Part shown: piece by piece, positions 54,311 through 63,384 of the stretch
Numbering within the stretch: position 1 is the first letter of the stretch
How the letters are laid out: every line of letters begins with the position of its first letter
NCBI RefSeq assembly: GCF_014205835.1
Contig: NZ_JACHCQ010000009.1
Span: forward strand, 62,001 to 126,000
Length of the DNA: 64,000 bases
Source: Pedobacter sp. AK013
GTDB taxonomy: Bacteria; Bacteroidota; Bacteroidia; Sphingobacteriales; Sphingobacteriaceae
Direction of reading: 5' to 3'
Notes under the pieces: model-generated
The model's database searches: none
What the model was told of the DNA's origin: nothing
What the model saw: only the letters and a program-made list of their open reading frames with translations
Position numbers and translations under genes: made by a program

Positions 54311-55798
54311 TTATCTGAAATCGTCTTCATCCTCCTCTTCGTCAAATTCGGCATTAAATAAACTGCCAAACATATCAGAAAAACCAAAGCCACCATTTAA
54401 ATAGTTTTTGCTCAATTGCGAATATTCAGCTAAACCATGTAATACGAATTCCATTAAAAGTAAGGTTTGGTTCTCGCTTAATTTAGGATGAAATTTTTTA
54501 ACCAGATCGTATAAACTCGGTACCAGCATCAGTGCTTTTTTATACTGTGCATTGGTTAACGCATCGGTAACATCAACATTATTACCTTCGGTAAACCACT
54601 CGGTTACTTCGGTGTAAGGATTAGCGGTTTTGCTTTTTTTAGCCTTTTCAGGATCGGGGAAATAACGGGCGAATAAGGTTTTAACTGCTTTGCCGATTAA
54701 GGTAGTGGCTACATGTGCCGGCCCTTCTAATTCACCTTCGTAAACCAGTTCTATTTTACCAGTAATGGCAGGGATAATTCCTGCCAGATCGGATAAACGT
54801 ACGAAAGTATTTTTCTCGCCTGCAATCAACATTCTTCTTTCGGCGGTGCTGATTAAATTTTCGTATGCAGAGATGGTCAACCTGGCCGATACACCAGATT
54901 TTTGATCGATGTATTCACTTTTACGGGCTTCAAAAGCAATTTGCTCTATCAGGTCTTTCACTAGCCCATCGGCTTCAATATTTGCTTTTTGATCTGCCGT
55001 TAATTTTGCCTCCTGAAAAGTAATTTTGCGCGAAATTTCGATGGTTTTAGGATAGTGGGTCAAAATCTGACTTTCAATCCTATCTTTCAAAGGTGTAACA
55101 ATGCTTCCGCGGTTGGTATAATCTTCAGGGTTTGCGGTAAATACGAACTGGATATCTAAAGGTAAGCGCAGTTTAAAACCACGAATTTGAATATCTTTCT
55201 CCTGTAACATATTAAATAACGCAACCTGTATACGTGCTTGTAAATCAGGAAGCTCATTAATCACAAAAATGCTTCGGTGTGCACGGGGAATTAAGCCAAA
55301 GTGGATTACACGCTCATCATTATAGGTTAATTTCAATGTAGCGGCTTTAATGGGGTCAACATCGCCAATTAAATCTGCAACGGTAACATCGGGTGTAGCC
55401 AGTTTTTCAGTATACCTTTCGCTGCGGTGTAACCAGGCAATTTCGGTATCATCGCCTTTTATGGCAATTTCGTTTTTAGCATACCATGAAATTGGATTCA
55501 AGGGATCATCAAAAATCTCACTTCCGGCAACATACGGTACATACTCATCCAGTAGGTTTACCATTAAACGGGCAATACGTGTTTTAGCCTGTCCGCGTAA
55601 TCCCAGTAATAAAATATTATGACGCGATAAAATGGCTGTTTGCAGTTCCGGAATTACCGTTTCATCGTAGCCAATAATGCCTTCAAATTCGGTTTTTTTA
55701 TCACGCAGAACTTTAATCAGATTTTCCCTAAGCTCTTCTTTTACAGATCTCGATTTATATCCTGTGGTTTTTAATTCGCCTAATGTGGTGTTTTGCAT
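54311..55798 (-). CDS. MoxR/magnesium-chelatase-type AAA+ ATPase
   Basis: A 495-residue AAA+ protein of the MoxR/ChlI group. Walker A is LLLGLRGQAKTRIARLM (about 54-70), Walker B is SIFVINELPDLQ, and sensor-like FTANPEDYTNRGSIV follows. The C-terminal extension is acidic (FDEEEDEDDF). MoxR ATPases work with VWA proteins, and one is encoded about 160 bases upstream in the same direction (55955-57052). This pair probably acts in metal insertion or as a chaperone complex; the client is unknown. Confidence 0.9.
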   Translation of the reverse strand: MQNTTLGELKTTGYKSRSVKEELRENLIKVLRDKKTEFEGIIGYDETVIPELQTAILSRHNILLLGLRGQAKTRIARLMVNLLDEYVPYVAGSEIFDDPLNPISWYAKNEIAIKGDDTEIAWLHRSERYTEKLATPDVTVADLIGDVDPIKAATLKLTYNDERVIHFGLIPRAHRSIFVINELPDLQARIQVALFNMLQEKDIQIRGFKLRLPLDIQFVFTANPEDYTNRGSIVTPLKDRIESQILTHYPKTIEISRKITFQEAKLTADQKANIEADGLVKDLIEQIAFEARKSEYIDQKSGVSARLTISAYENLISTAERRMLIAGEKNTFVRLSDLAGIIPAITGKIELVYEGELEGPAHVATTLIGKAVKTLFARYFPDPEKAKKSKTANPYTEVTEWFTEGNNVDVTDALTNAQYKKALMLVPSLYDLVKKFHPKLSENQTLLLMEFVLHGLAEYSQLSKNYLNGGFGFSDMFGSLFNAEFDEEEDEDDFR

Positions 55799-55954
55799 CT
55801 TTTAAAATAGGTTTAAGGTTTAAGGTTTAGGCTTTAACGTTGCAGCGCAAACTCAATCACTAAATCTTCCCTTGTTTAAATGTTTTCCAATACCGGTTAG
55901 ATAGGTCTTTTGGCTTTAGGTTTTAATTTAAACCTCCACCTTTTACCCTCTACC

Positions 55955-57052
55955 TTATTTAACTGTCTTACGTCTGTTCTTAATATAATCTTCGAAAATG
56001 TATTCGCCCAAACCATTTAAGGAGCTATAAAAAGCCCTGCCGCCATTAATTTCGGTAAACTGGCGAACAAATTGTTGCAGGTAAGGGTCTTTGGCAATCA
56101 TAAATGTTGTAATCGGGATCTTCAGCCGCTTACATTGGGCAGCCATGTTTAAAGTTTTGTTAATTACCTTCCTATCCAAACCCATGCTGTTTTTGTAGTA
56201 TTTGCCATTTTCCTTTAAGCAGGTCGGTTTTCCGTCGGTAATCATGAAAATCTGCTTGTTATGCGTTTTCCTTCGACGGAGTAAATCTGCAGCCAATTCT
56301 AATCCTGCATAAGTATTGGTATGGTAGGGGCCAACCTGTAAATAAGGCAGGTCTTTTACGCTAATTGGCCATGCATCATTTCCGAAAACCACAATGTCTA
56401 AAGTATCTTTAGGATACTTCGTTTTAATCAACTCGGCTAAAGCCATGGCAACTTTTTTGGCAGGGGTAATCCGGTCTTCGCCATATAGAATCATCGAATG
56501 CGAAATATCTATCATCAATACGGTAGAAGTTAAGGTTTTAAAATCCTTTTCCTCTACTTCCAGATCACGGTCAGTTAAGGTGAAATCGCCTATACCATGG
56601 TTAATCTGTGCATTATGTATAGAAGCAGTCATATCAATCTGATCCAAACTGTCGCCAAAGTTATATTCACGTCTATCGGCATTTTTTTCTTCACCAACGC
56701 CTGATTGATTACTATTGTGATTTCCGCGCCCTGATTTTTTTAGTTTCCCGAAAATCTCATCAAGGGCCGATTTACGGATCGTCTGTTCGGTTTTGGCTGT
56801 AATTTTAAATTCTCCCGATTGATTGTCTTCCGTTAGGTAACCCTTGTCTTTCAGGTCGTCAATAAAATTACCGATACCATAATCGTTATTGGTTAATTTA
56901 TATTGCTTGTCGAGCTCGTTCAGCCAGCTTAAAGCCTCTGCCGCATCTCCAGCGGTATAATTCAGCAGTTCGCTAAATAATTTCAGCAACTCATCAAACC
57001 CACCCTTAGGCGTATCGCCTGGCTTATAATCAGAAAAACGAAAACCTCTCAT
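55955..57052 (-). CDS. VWA-domain protein, partner of the MoxR-type ATPase
   Basis: A 365-residue protein. The N-terminal helical region (about 1-115, with AAEALSWLNELDKQY and FIDDLKDKGYLT) is followed by an acidic linker and a VWA domain (about 170-360). The MIDAS motif DISHSMI gives D-x-S-x-S, and the later T and D positions in TYAGLELA and MITDGKP are present. It is soluble with no signal. The MoxR gene follows in the same direction. The MoxR-VWA pairing is well established; the function here is inferred. Confidence 0.88.
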   Translation of the reverse strand: MRGFRFSDYKPGDTPKGGFDELLKLFSELLNYTAGDAAEALSWLNELDKQYKLTNNDYGIGNFIDDLKDKGYLTEDNQSGEFKITAKTEQTIRKSALDEIFGKLKKSGRGNHNSNQSGVGEEKNADRREYNFGDSLDQIDMTASIHNAQINHGIGDFTLTDRDLEVEEKDFKTLTSTVLMIDISHSMILYGEDRITPAKKVAMALAELIKTKYPKDTLDIVVFGNDAWPISVKDLPYLQVGPYHTNTYAGLELAADLLRRRKTHNKQIFMITDGKPTCLKENGKYYKNSMGLDRKVINKTLNMAAQCKRLKIPITTFMIAKDPYLQQFVRQFTEINGGRAFYSSLNGLGEYIFEDYIKNRRKTVK

Positions 57053-57164
57053 GTGCTTGTATTAACGATTTATCGAAGATAAAAGTTTCGCTTTGTATAA
57101 ATTTAAGCGCGGTGTCATATTTGGAGCGTAAATTAAGGTAAACTGGAAACTGTCAAACTGATTA

Positions 57165-57263
57165 GGGCGTTACCCAAGCTGCGCAAGGGGCGGGCTTTTC
57201 AGGGCTGCGCTGCGCTCCGGTGCCGATGAAGGATCGGCACTGAACCCTTACAATCCCTAACGC
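57165..57263. repeat. GC-rich inverted-repeat element (GGGCGTTACCC ... CCCTAACGC)
   Basis: Ends GCGTTA (57167-57172) and TAACGC (57258-57263) are complementary. Inside is a perfect hairpin GTGCCGAT (57220-57227) / ATCGGCAC (57233-57240) and the block GGGCTGCGCTGCGCTCC. It is much richer in G+C than its surroundings and is followed by a run of nine C. This type of element is common in Bacteroidota intergenic regions. Confidence 0.6.
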
Positions 57264-57331
57264 ACCCCCCCCCACCGTTTTAGAAGTGAAAATTCCGTGT
57301 CAATCTGTGTTTCCGTGGCTAAAAAATAAAA

Positions 57332-58213
57332 CTAACCCAAGGCCATATGGTAAATCTTTTTATTATAATCAGGGTTTGCGCCCGGTTGAGAGGCCACAAA
57401 GGCCCCAACTTTACAGGCATTATCCAAAGTGGTTTCCATGGGGTAGCCTTGTAGGTAACAAGCAATAAATGTAGCTAAGAAGGCATCTCCTGCACCAACA
57501 GTATCAGCTACCTGTATCTTGTAGCCAGAATGTTTAAATAATTTTCCATCCTTTAAAACACAGGCACCCTTATCGCCAAGTGTAAGGCAGATTATTTTAA
57601 TGTTAAACCGATTAGAAAGTTGTTTTAAAAGTTGTTCATCTGTATTACCACTTAAGCCAAAAGATTCTTTCACCCATAAAATTTCATCTTCATTTATTTT
57701 TAAGATATCCGCTTTTGCCAAAAGCTCATCAATTAATTCTTTGCTATAAAACGGGGCGCGGAGGTTAATGTCGAATATTTTAGTCTTGGCATTTTCTAAA
57801 AGTGTAAGAATGGTTTTTTTAGATTTTTCTTCCCTGCAGGTTAAACTACAGTATACTAATGCATCTGCCTGTTTTACGGCTGCTATATTTTCGTCGGTAA
57901 TTTTGATATCATCCCATGCCACAGGTTGTTTAATGGTATAAGTAGCCTGATGATTTTCGTCTAGCTGCACTACAACGGTACTGGTTGGTAATTCAGTATT
58001 TAGTTGAATCAGATTAGTGGCAAAATGGTTGCTAGCTAGAAAACTGAATAACTCTTTTCCGTTTTCATCATTGCCTATGGCGCTAATAAAGCTACTCTCT
58101 ATACTTTGTTTATGTAAATTAAGGGCAACGTTCATGCTCGAGCCGCCAGCTTTTTTACCTTCCGGGAAAACATCCCAGAGTATTTCGCCAATTGTGATTA
58201 CTTTATTTTGCAT
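57332..58213 (-). CDS. PfkB-family carbohydrate kinase, fructokinase-like
   Basis: A 293-residue ribokinase-fold kinase. The N-terminus VITIGEILWDVFPEGKKAGG shows the sugar-binding GGxxxN region (GGSSMNVALNL). The C-terminal motif DTVGAGDAFLATF contains the catalytic Asp of G-A-G-D. EILWDVFP is characteristic of bacterial fructokinase-like members, so fructose is the likely substrate, but other sugars are possible. If right, it could feed fructose from the secreted GH32 enzyme at 9.3 kb into glycolysis. Confidence 0.88.
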   Translation of the reverse strand: MQNKVITIGEILWDVFPEGKKAGGSSMNVALNLHKQSIESSFISAIGNDENGKELFSFLASNHFATNLIQLNTELPTSTVVVQLDENHQATYTIKQPVAWDDIKITDENIAAVKQADALVYCSLTCREEKSKKTILTLLENAKTKIFDINLRAPFYSKELIDELLAKADILKINEDEILWVKESFGLSGNTDEQLLKQLSNRFNIKIICLTLGDKGACVLKDGKLFKHSGYKIQVADTVGAGDAFLATFIACYLQGYPMETTLDNACKVGAFVASQPGANPDYNKKIYHMALG

Positions 58214-58306
58214 AGAAGATTTATAGATATGTAAATAAAGAATTTTTACGCATGGAACAAAATAATTTGTTTCATATCTTTAATTTTTACCTCAACTTAA
58301 ATAACC

Positions 58307-58732
58307 ATGAAAAGAATACTCGTAATTGCATTATTTTTAATTTCCTTTAGCACTTTTGCTCAAAATGCGAAAGATAAACAGGCCATACTCAATTTACTCG
58401 AAAAGCAACGTACAGATTGGAACAAAGGCGATGTTGAAGCCTTTATGCAAGGTTATGAAAAATCAGACAGTTTACTTTTTGTAGGTAAAAACGGACCAAC
58501 TTATGGCTGGCAAAAAACATTAGATAATTATAAAAAAGGCTACCCGGATAAATCTGCAATGGGGTTTTTGGTATTTGGGATTAAAAAGGTAGATTTTTTG
58601 AAACCTGATTTGGCTTTTGTGTTGGGCAGTTGGAATGTTAAACGAGAAAAGGATGAACTTAAAGGATATTTTACCTTGTTAATTAAAAAAATTAAAGGCG
58701 AATGGAAAGTAGTTGTTGATCATAGCAGTTAA
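58307..58732 (+). CDS. Secreted NTF2/SnoaL-like protein (DUF4440-type)
   Basis: A 141-residue exported protein; the signal peptide ends STFA (1-18). The mature part has LLEKQRTDWNKGDVEAFMQG, then YEKSDSLLFVG, GPTYGWQKTLDNYKKGYPD and a C-terminal KIKGEWKVVVDHSS, the NTF2-like cone fold seen in DUF4440 proteins. Whether it binds a ligand or has enzyme activity is unknown. It is divergent from the PfkB gene. Confidence 0.85.
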   Translation: MKRILVIALFLISFSTFAQNAKDKQAILNLLEKQRTDWNKGDVEAFMQGYEKSDSLLFVGKNGPTYGWQKTLDNYKKGYPDKSAMGFLVFGIKKVDFLKPDLAFVLGSWNVKREKDELKGYFTLLIKKIKGEWKVVVDHSS

Positions 58733-58792
58733 GGATGTGGAATGAAAAATGGATGTGGGAGGCAGAGTTACCTTAGTAGCGAAGCTCCTCTG

Positions 58793-58902
58793 TTCGTCAT
58801 TTCGAGCGGAGTGCAACGAAGTCGAGAACCCGCAGGCTCTGCGAAGCAAAATCTCTCAATATAGATCTCTCCATTTCACTGCGTTCCAGTCGAGATGACG
58901 CC
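58793..58902. repeat. REP-like element (TTCGTCATTTCGAGC ... CGAGATGACG)
   Basis: Outer arms CGTCATTTCGAGCGGAGTGC and ACTGCGTTCCAGTCGAGATG with ACG; the centre has CCCGCAGGCTCTGCG. The ends CGTCAT/ATGACG are complementary. It lies between the NTF2-like gene and the convergent acetyltransferase. Confidence 0.6.
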
Positions 58903-58950
58903 GTTTTTTAAGTTTTTAAGTCCTGCTAAAGATAGGGAACGATGATTTAT

Positions 58951-59565
58951 TTATTCGCCCAACTTAAAATCCTTATAATAATAATCCTTGTCTGCATCGG
59001 TTAGCTGGCGGATTACCCTGCACGGATTTCCGGCGGCGAAAACATTATCCGGAATATCTCTGGTTGCAATACTGCCTGATCCGATTACCACATTAGATCC
59101 TATTTTGACACCAGGATTAATCACTACATTTCCACCAATCCAAACACTGTTGCCAATGGTCACTTCTTGTGCCCATTCATATTCCTGATCGCGTAAATGT
59201 GCGTGGATAGGATGCCCTGCAGTATAAATAGCAACGTTTGGAGCAATAAAAACGTTATTACCAATGCGAACCTTGGCACAATCTAAAATAACCAGGTTAA
59301 AGTTTGCATAAAAGTGATCGCCAATTTCGATATTGTAGCCATAATCGCATCTAAACGGTGGCTCTACATAAAACATTCTTTCTGTTTTCCCGAATAACCT
59401 TTTCAATAACTCTTTACGCTGTTTGATAAATTTTGGTGCGAGGTTGTTAAACTCGAAAACGATTTCACGGGCTTTTAATCTTTCTTTCGAAAGTTCTTCG
59501 CCGCCAGCCAGATAAGCTTTGCCAGCCAACATTTTTTCTTTTTCGCTAAAGATATTATTTTCCAT
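58951..59565 (-). CDS. Hexapeptide sugar O-acetyltransferase (Maa/LacA-like)
   Basis: A 204-residue left-handed beta-helix acetyltransferase. The N-terminal Mac domain has EKMLAGKAYLAGGEELSKER. The helix region has PFRCDYGYNIEIGDHFYANF, then APNVAIYTAGHPI with the catalytic His, and GGNVVINPGVKIGSNVVIGS, GNPCRVIR. It resembles maltose or galactoside O-acetyltransferase; the acceptor sugar is not fixed. Monocistronic. Confidence 0.9.
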   Translation of the reverse strand: MENNIFSEKEKMLAGKAYLAGGEELSKERLKAREIVFEFNNLAPKFIKQRKELLKRLFGKTERMFYVEPPFRCDYGYNIEIGDHFYANFNLVILDCAKVRIGNNVFIAPNVAIYTAGHPIHAHLRDQEYEWAQEVTIGNSVWIGGNVVINPGVKIGSNVVIGSGSIATRDIPDNVFAAGNPCRVIRQLTDADKDYYYKDFKLGE

Positions 59566-59667
59566 CTCGGTATCTGATTTTTATTTCTCGGTGTTTAATT
59601 GCAATAATAACAAGAAACGGGGCTATCGTAACCGATGCCCCGTTGTATTTTAATTTTTAGTGCCTTT

Positions 59668-60546
59668 TTATGGTCTGCCTTTAGCTAAAGCCCTCTCGGC
59701 AATTTTAACTGCTTTTTTCTCTCTCCAGTTTGCATATTTTTCCTTGAAAGTCATTTTAATCAAACTATCAATTGCGCCATGGGTAAATAAGCTCCAAACA
59801 CTGGCTACTTTGCGCGAAATTGATTGATCCCATGCCCTCAAGCTTAAAGAGAATGAACCATCCAAGTATTTCATCCAGTGCCACATTCCGGTTGGCATAA
59901 ATAAAGTATCGCCATGCTCTAAGAAAACTTCATAACCTTCTACACCATTAAGTGCCGGGAATTTTTCGAAATCAGGGTTGGCTACATCATAATCTTCTAA
60001 AGCATAAGTTGCATTTGGCAGGCAATACAATCTGTCTTTCCATTTATTGTCGAACAAAACAATATGTTTTCTGCCACCAAAGTGTGTATGGAAAATATGC
60101 GGTAAATCGATATCGTAATGTAAAAAGGTTACGGAGTTAGAACCGCCAAAGAACATTGCAGGCATGCTTTCAATGAAACCGCCCATTAAATCTTTAGGGA
60201 TTTTTACATCGTTGATTAAACTCGGTACTTTTTTAAACAGATTAAAAAAGAATATGCGCAGTTCCGTTGGCTCGCGTTTAATTAGGTCAAGGTAATCGCC
60301 AAATTTCATATGCGCCGTAGCTGCATTAATCGGTTTTGATGGATCAGCTTTAGAGTTGTCGTAAAGTGGAACCTCAAGCTCGCCACCAATTTCCTTTAAA
60401 TATTCAGTCGTCCATTTTTCTCTGGCAGGCCAGTCTTTGGTTAGGCCCCTGATTACTAACGGACGTTTAGTTTTCAGATAATTTTTCTTAAAATCTTCGG
60501 GAGTAATGCTCTCAACGATATCAACAGGTTTTAAAATGAAACTCAT
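59668..60546 (-). CDS. JmjC/cupin_8-like protein, copy 1
   Basis: A 292-residue cupin-like dioxygenase candidate. The metal triad H-x-D ... H is readable: His143 and Asp145 in FLHYDIDLPHIFHTHFGGRK and His223 in TGMWHWMKY. This is the pattern of Fe(II)/2-oxoglutarate hydroxylases. The N-terminus has RPLVIRGLTKDWPA, usual for cupin_8. It is highly similar to the second copy at 61519-62400, with residues at identical positions. A DUF3050 gene lies between them in the same direction. Confidence 0.88.
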   Translation of the reverse strand: MSFILKPVDIVESITPEDFKKNYLKTKRPLVIRGLTKDWPAREKWTTEYLKEIGGELEVPLYDNSKADPSKPINAATAHMKFGDYLDLIKREPTELRIFFFNLFKKVPSLINDVKIPKDLMGGFIESMPAMFFGGSNSVTFLHYDIDLPHIFHTHFGGRKHIVLFDNKWKDRLYCLPNATYALEDYDVANPDFEKFPALNGVEGYEVFLEHGDTLFMPTGMWHWMKYLDGSFSLSLRAWDQSISRKVASVWSLFTHGAIDSLIKMTFKEKYANWREKKAVKIAERALAKGRP

Positions 60547-60674
60547 GCGCTTAAAATCGGTTATTTGTGCCGAACAACAAATGTGTAAATTTTATTTTAT
60601 AAAATTGATGCTAGCAGGTAAATGTGACTAAAATCACGTAATCTAAAATTAGTAAATACTTAACAATTTAATAA

Positions 60675-61460
60675 TTACGCCTCAACTTTATTTTTAACAA
60701 TTTCGGCATAGGCCGCGTCCCACAGGGCTATCCTTTTTTGTAGCGCCTGTTTTGTGGTTTCTTCTGCTTCAGCCCAAAAGGTATCATCTTTTTCACAAAG
60801 TTTCTCCGTCATGGAGAGCGCTAAATGGCTGTGGTGATCGCCATCTACTTCTATATGGCGCTCCAAGTAGTATTTAAAGATCGAAACGCTATCGGCCTGG
60901 GCGCTATTCAAGTCATTTACCATGCTAAAAAACATGTTTGGAATTAAATCCTCGCGACCAAAAGTAAAACTTGCTGCCTGCAAATGTGTTTTTCCACTGT
61001 TAATGGTTTCGAAAGTAGCATTAACAAAATCTTTTGCAGTTGCGGGTACTTCAGCAATTTCAAAAGCCTCTTTAAAGCTTTTCCCGTTTTTTAGTTCCTG
61101 TAAAAAGATATTGATAGGTTTTGTATTTGCGCCACATTGCTCCATTGCATCCAGGTAGAGTTCAAAGTGGCTCTTTATGGCCCCATTAGCATCTACATCC
61201 GATTCTTCGCCTGCAACAATTTCATTGATCAATTGTCGGGTAACAGGATCGCCTACCGGAAACCAAGGTAGTGTAGTACAGGTTAAATTAATTTGTAAGG
61301 CTTTAAGCAGCGACATGAAATCCCAAACGGCAAAAATATGGTGTTCCATAAAAATCCGAAGATCTTCTATTTCACTAATGGCCGAATAAACTTTATGGCT
61401 AATAATTTCTTGCCTTAGTGGTTCTATCTCTTGCTGAATTTTTATAATGTTATGATGCAT
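60675..61460 (-). CDS. DUF3050 protein with heme-oxygenase-like fold motifs
   Basis: A 261-residue all-alpha protein of the DUF3050 family. Residues that could hold a metal are seen in FMEHHIFAVWDFM (Glu39, His40, His41) and in LERHIEVDGDHHSHL, where His202-x3-Asp206-x2-His209 matches the spacing of ligands in heme-oxygenase-like diiron oxygenases. This match is by motif and is inference. It lies between two JmjC-like cupins in the same direction, so the three probably act in one pathway on the same molecule. Confidence 0.82.
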   Translation of the reverse strand: MHHNIIKIQQEIEPLRQEIISHKVYSAISEIEDLRIFMEHHIFAVWDFMSLLKALQINLTCTTLPWFPVGDPVTRQLINEIVAGEESDVDANGAIKSHFELYLDAMEQCGANTKPINIFLQELKNGKSFKEAFEIAEVPATAKDFVNATFETINSGKTHLQAASFTFGREDLIPNMFFSMVNDLNSAQADSVSIFKYYLERHIEVDGDHHSHLALSMTEKLCEKDDTFWAEAEETTKQALQKRIALWDAAYAEIVKNKVEA

Positions 61461-61518
61461 ATTGATTTTGTGTTAGGAGATTGGCGTCCAAACCTCATCC
61501 TATCGTTAGCTTTTATTC

Positions 61519-62400
61519 TTATTTTGGTAAATTCTTCTTTAGTGCTCTGCTCGCTCTTTTAACTGCAAGTTCCTCTTTCCAGTGCATATACTTTTCACGG
61601 TAGTTTGCTTTCATAAAGTCGTCAAATTTACGCTGTAAAGTTAAGTTATACAAGCTTTTTGCTTTCACGCCCCAGCTTTTATCCCATGCCCTTAAACTAA
61701 TAGAAAAAGATCCATCCAGGTATTTCATCCAATGCCAGTATCCGGTTGGCATAAATAAGGTATCGCCATGTTCTAAAAAAGCTTCGACACCCTGAACGCC
61801 TTTTAATGCGGGGAATTTATCAAAATCAGGGTTTTCCACATCATAATCTTCTAAGGCATAAGTGGCATATGGAATCTGATACAAACGTTCTTTCCATTTA
61901 TAATCAAATAAGATCACATGTTTTCGCCCATTAAAGTGCGTATGGAAAATGTGCGCCAAATCAATGTCGTAGTGTAAAAAGGTAACCGAACCTTTACCGC
62001 CGAAGAACATATTGGGATAGCTATCCAAAAAACCGCCCATTAAATCTTTTGGTGCGATGTAATCTTCCAGTATCTTAGGTGCAAATTTTATCGGATCGAA
62101 CAAAAAGATACGCAGATCGGTTGGTGTTTCTTTAATCAGATCTATATAGTCGCCAAATTTCATTTCGGCAGCAGATGCATTTATAGGTTTAGAAGGATCG
62201 GCTTTAGAACTGTCGTAAAGCGGAACAGTTTTATCGCCAACAACTTCTTTCATGTATTCCATTGTCCATTTTTGGTAAGCAGGCCATTTTTTGGCCATAT
62301 TTTTTATTACCAAAGGTTTACGTGGCTTAAGGTAGTTCAGCTCGAAATCTGATTTAGATATGTCTTCAACTACATCTATCGGAGATAAATTGAATTTCAT
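61519..62400 (-). CDS. JmjC/cupin_8-like protein, copy 2
   Basis: A 293-residue paralogue of the protein at 59668-60546. The metal triad is again His143, Asp145 (FLHYDIDLAHIFHTHF) and His223 (TGYWHWMKY), with numbering unchanged. The two share long identical stretches (for example YDVxNPDFxKFPAL and LEHGDTLFMPTG) but differ in charge at their ends and near 105-130, as expected for different substrates or a heterodimer. It is the first gene of the cluster. Confidence 0.88.
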   Translation of the reverse strand: MKFNLSPIDVVEDISKSDFELNYLKPRKPLVIKNMAKKWPAYQKWTMEYMKEVVGDKTVPLYDSSKADPSKPINASAAEMKFGDYIDLIKETPTDLRIFLFDPIKFAPKILEDYIAPKDLMGGFLDSYPNMFFGGKGSVTFLHYDIDLAHIFHTHFNGRKHVILFDYKWKERLYQIPYATYALEDYDVENPDFDKFPALKGVQGVEAFLEHGDTLFMPTGYWHWMKYLDGSFSISLRAWDKSWGVKAKSLYNLTLQRKFDDFMKANYREKYMHWKEELAVKRASRALKKNLPK

Positions 62401-62525
62401 GTTAAAAAACTATTAATGCAGTAAAATTAAATAGTTAAAAAACAGTAAACATTATAAATGCGAAAACTTGAAAAACAACTGACAATTCATCAAAAAAAGT
62501 CAGAAAGTATGTTTAACTATAATAA

Positions 62526-62556
62526 AAATGCCCCTACGTTTAAGAGAGGGGCATTT
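62526..62556 (-). terminator. Rho-independent terminator of the fasciclin gene
   Basis: AAATGCCCCT (62526-62535) pairs with AGGGGCATTT (62547-62556); on the minus strand a T5 run follows. It is 50 bases after the fasciclin stop and also insulates the cupin cluster. Confidence 0.8.
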
Positions 62557-62606
62557 GTACCATAATCACGGATGTGATATATGTTTTAATAAGGATATCT
62601 AAAATT

Positions 62607-63158
62607 TTATTTAGGCATTAAGACGGTATCAACAACATGGATTACCCCATTTTTTTGATAAACATCTGCAATTGTTACGGTGCTCATTCCTCCCTTTTCA
62701 TCTTTTAACACTAATTTTTTGCCTTCCATCCAAGCCCAAAGTTTACCACCTTGCACAGTTTTAAGTTCTGCTTTGCCACCACCAGCTTTAATTGCTTTTG
62801 CAATTGCTTTGCTGTCCATTTTACCGGCAACAACGTGGTAAGTTAAAATCTTGGTAAGGGTTGCTTTGTTTTCTGGTTTAACCAAATTATCAACAGTACC
62901 TGCAGGAAGTTTATCGAATGCAGCGTTGGTTGGAGCAAAAACGGTAAAGGGACCTGCACTTTTTAAAGTTTCTACCAAACCTGCTGCTTTAACTGCTGCA
63001 ACCAGGGTAGTGTGGTCTTTCGAATGTACAGCGTTGTCTACAATATCTTTAGTTGCATACATTGCTGCTCCACCAACCATTGGGTTTTTTTGAGCGTAAA
63101 CCTGAGTTGTGAATGCCATTGTAATTACGGCAAATACGGCTAAGATTAAATTTTTCAT
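62607..63158 (-). CDS. Secreted fasciclin-domain protein
   Basis: A 183-residue exported protein; the signal peptide ends TQVYA (1-22). A single FAS1 domain covers about 45-180. Motifs are VFAPTNAAFDKLPAGTVDNL (the H1-like block), LTKILTYHVVAGKM, and the closing VIHVVDTVLMPK. FAS1 proteins take part in adhesion or cell-surface interactions. Monocistronic with its own terminator. Confidence 0.93.
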   Translation of the reverse strand: MKNLILAVFAVITMAFTTQVYAQKNPMVGGAAMYATKDIVDNAVHSKDHTTLVAAVKAAGLVETLKSAGPFTVFAPTNAAFDKLPAGTVDNLVKPENKATLTKILTYHVVAGKMDSKAIAKAIKAGGGKAELKTVQGGKLWAWMEGKKLVLKDEKGGMSTVTIADVYQKNGVIHVVDTVLMPK

Positions 63159-63384
63159 TATTTCTAATTTTTAAGTTTCTGTTATTTGATTCCATTTACG
63201 ATAGCGTACAGATACTTGGTTTTTAGAAATTGAAATTATTGTTTAATTTATTGATTATTAGCTATTTAATTTTATTTTTTTTACTTTGTAAAAGTGCTGT
63301 AGTGATTCTTCGGATGGACTAGCCCCTAAGCCACATCCTTTATAAACTTAGCCGATTACGCTTAACACCCAGCGTCAAACACTT

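Noticed and set aside
57264..57273. Run of nine C as a phase-variable switch
   Set aside because: It is intergenic, downstream of the PfkB gene and not in a coding start or a promoter that I can identify; it appears to be the edge of the GC-rich repeat.
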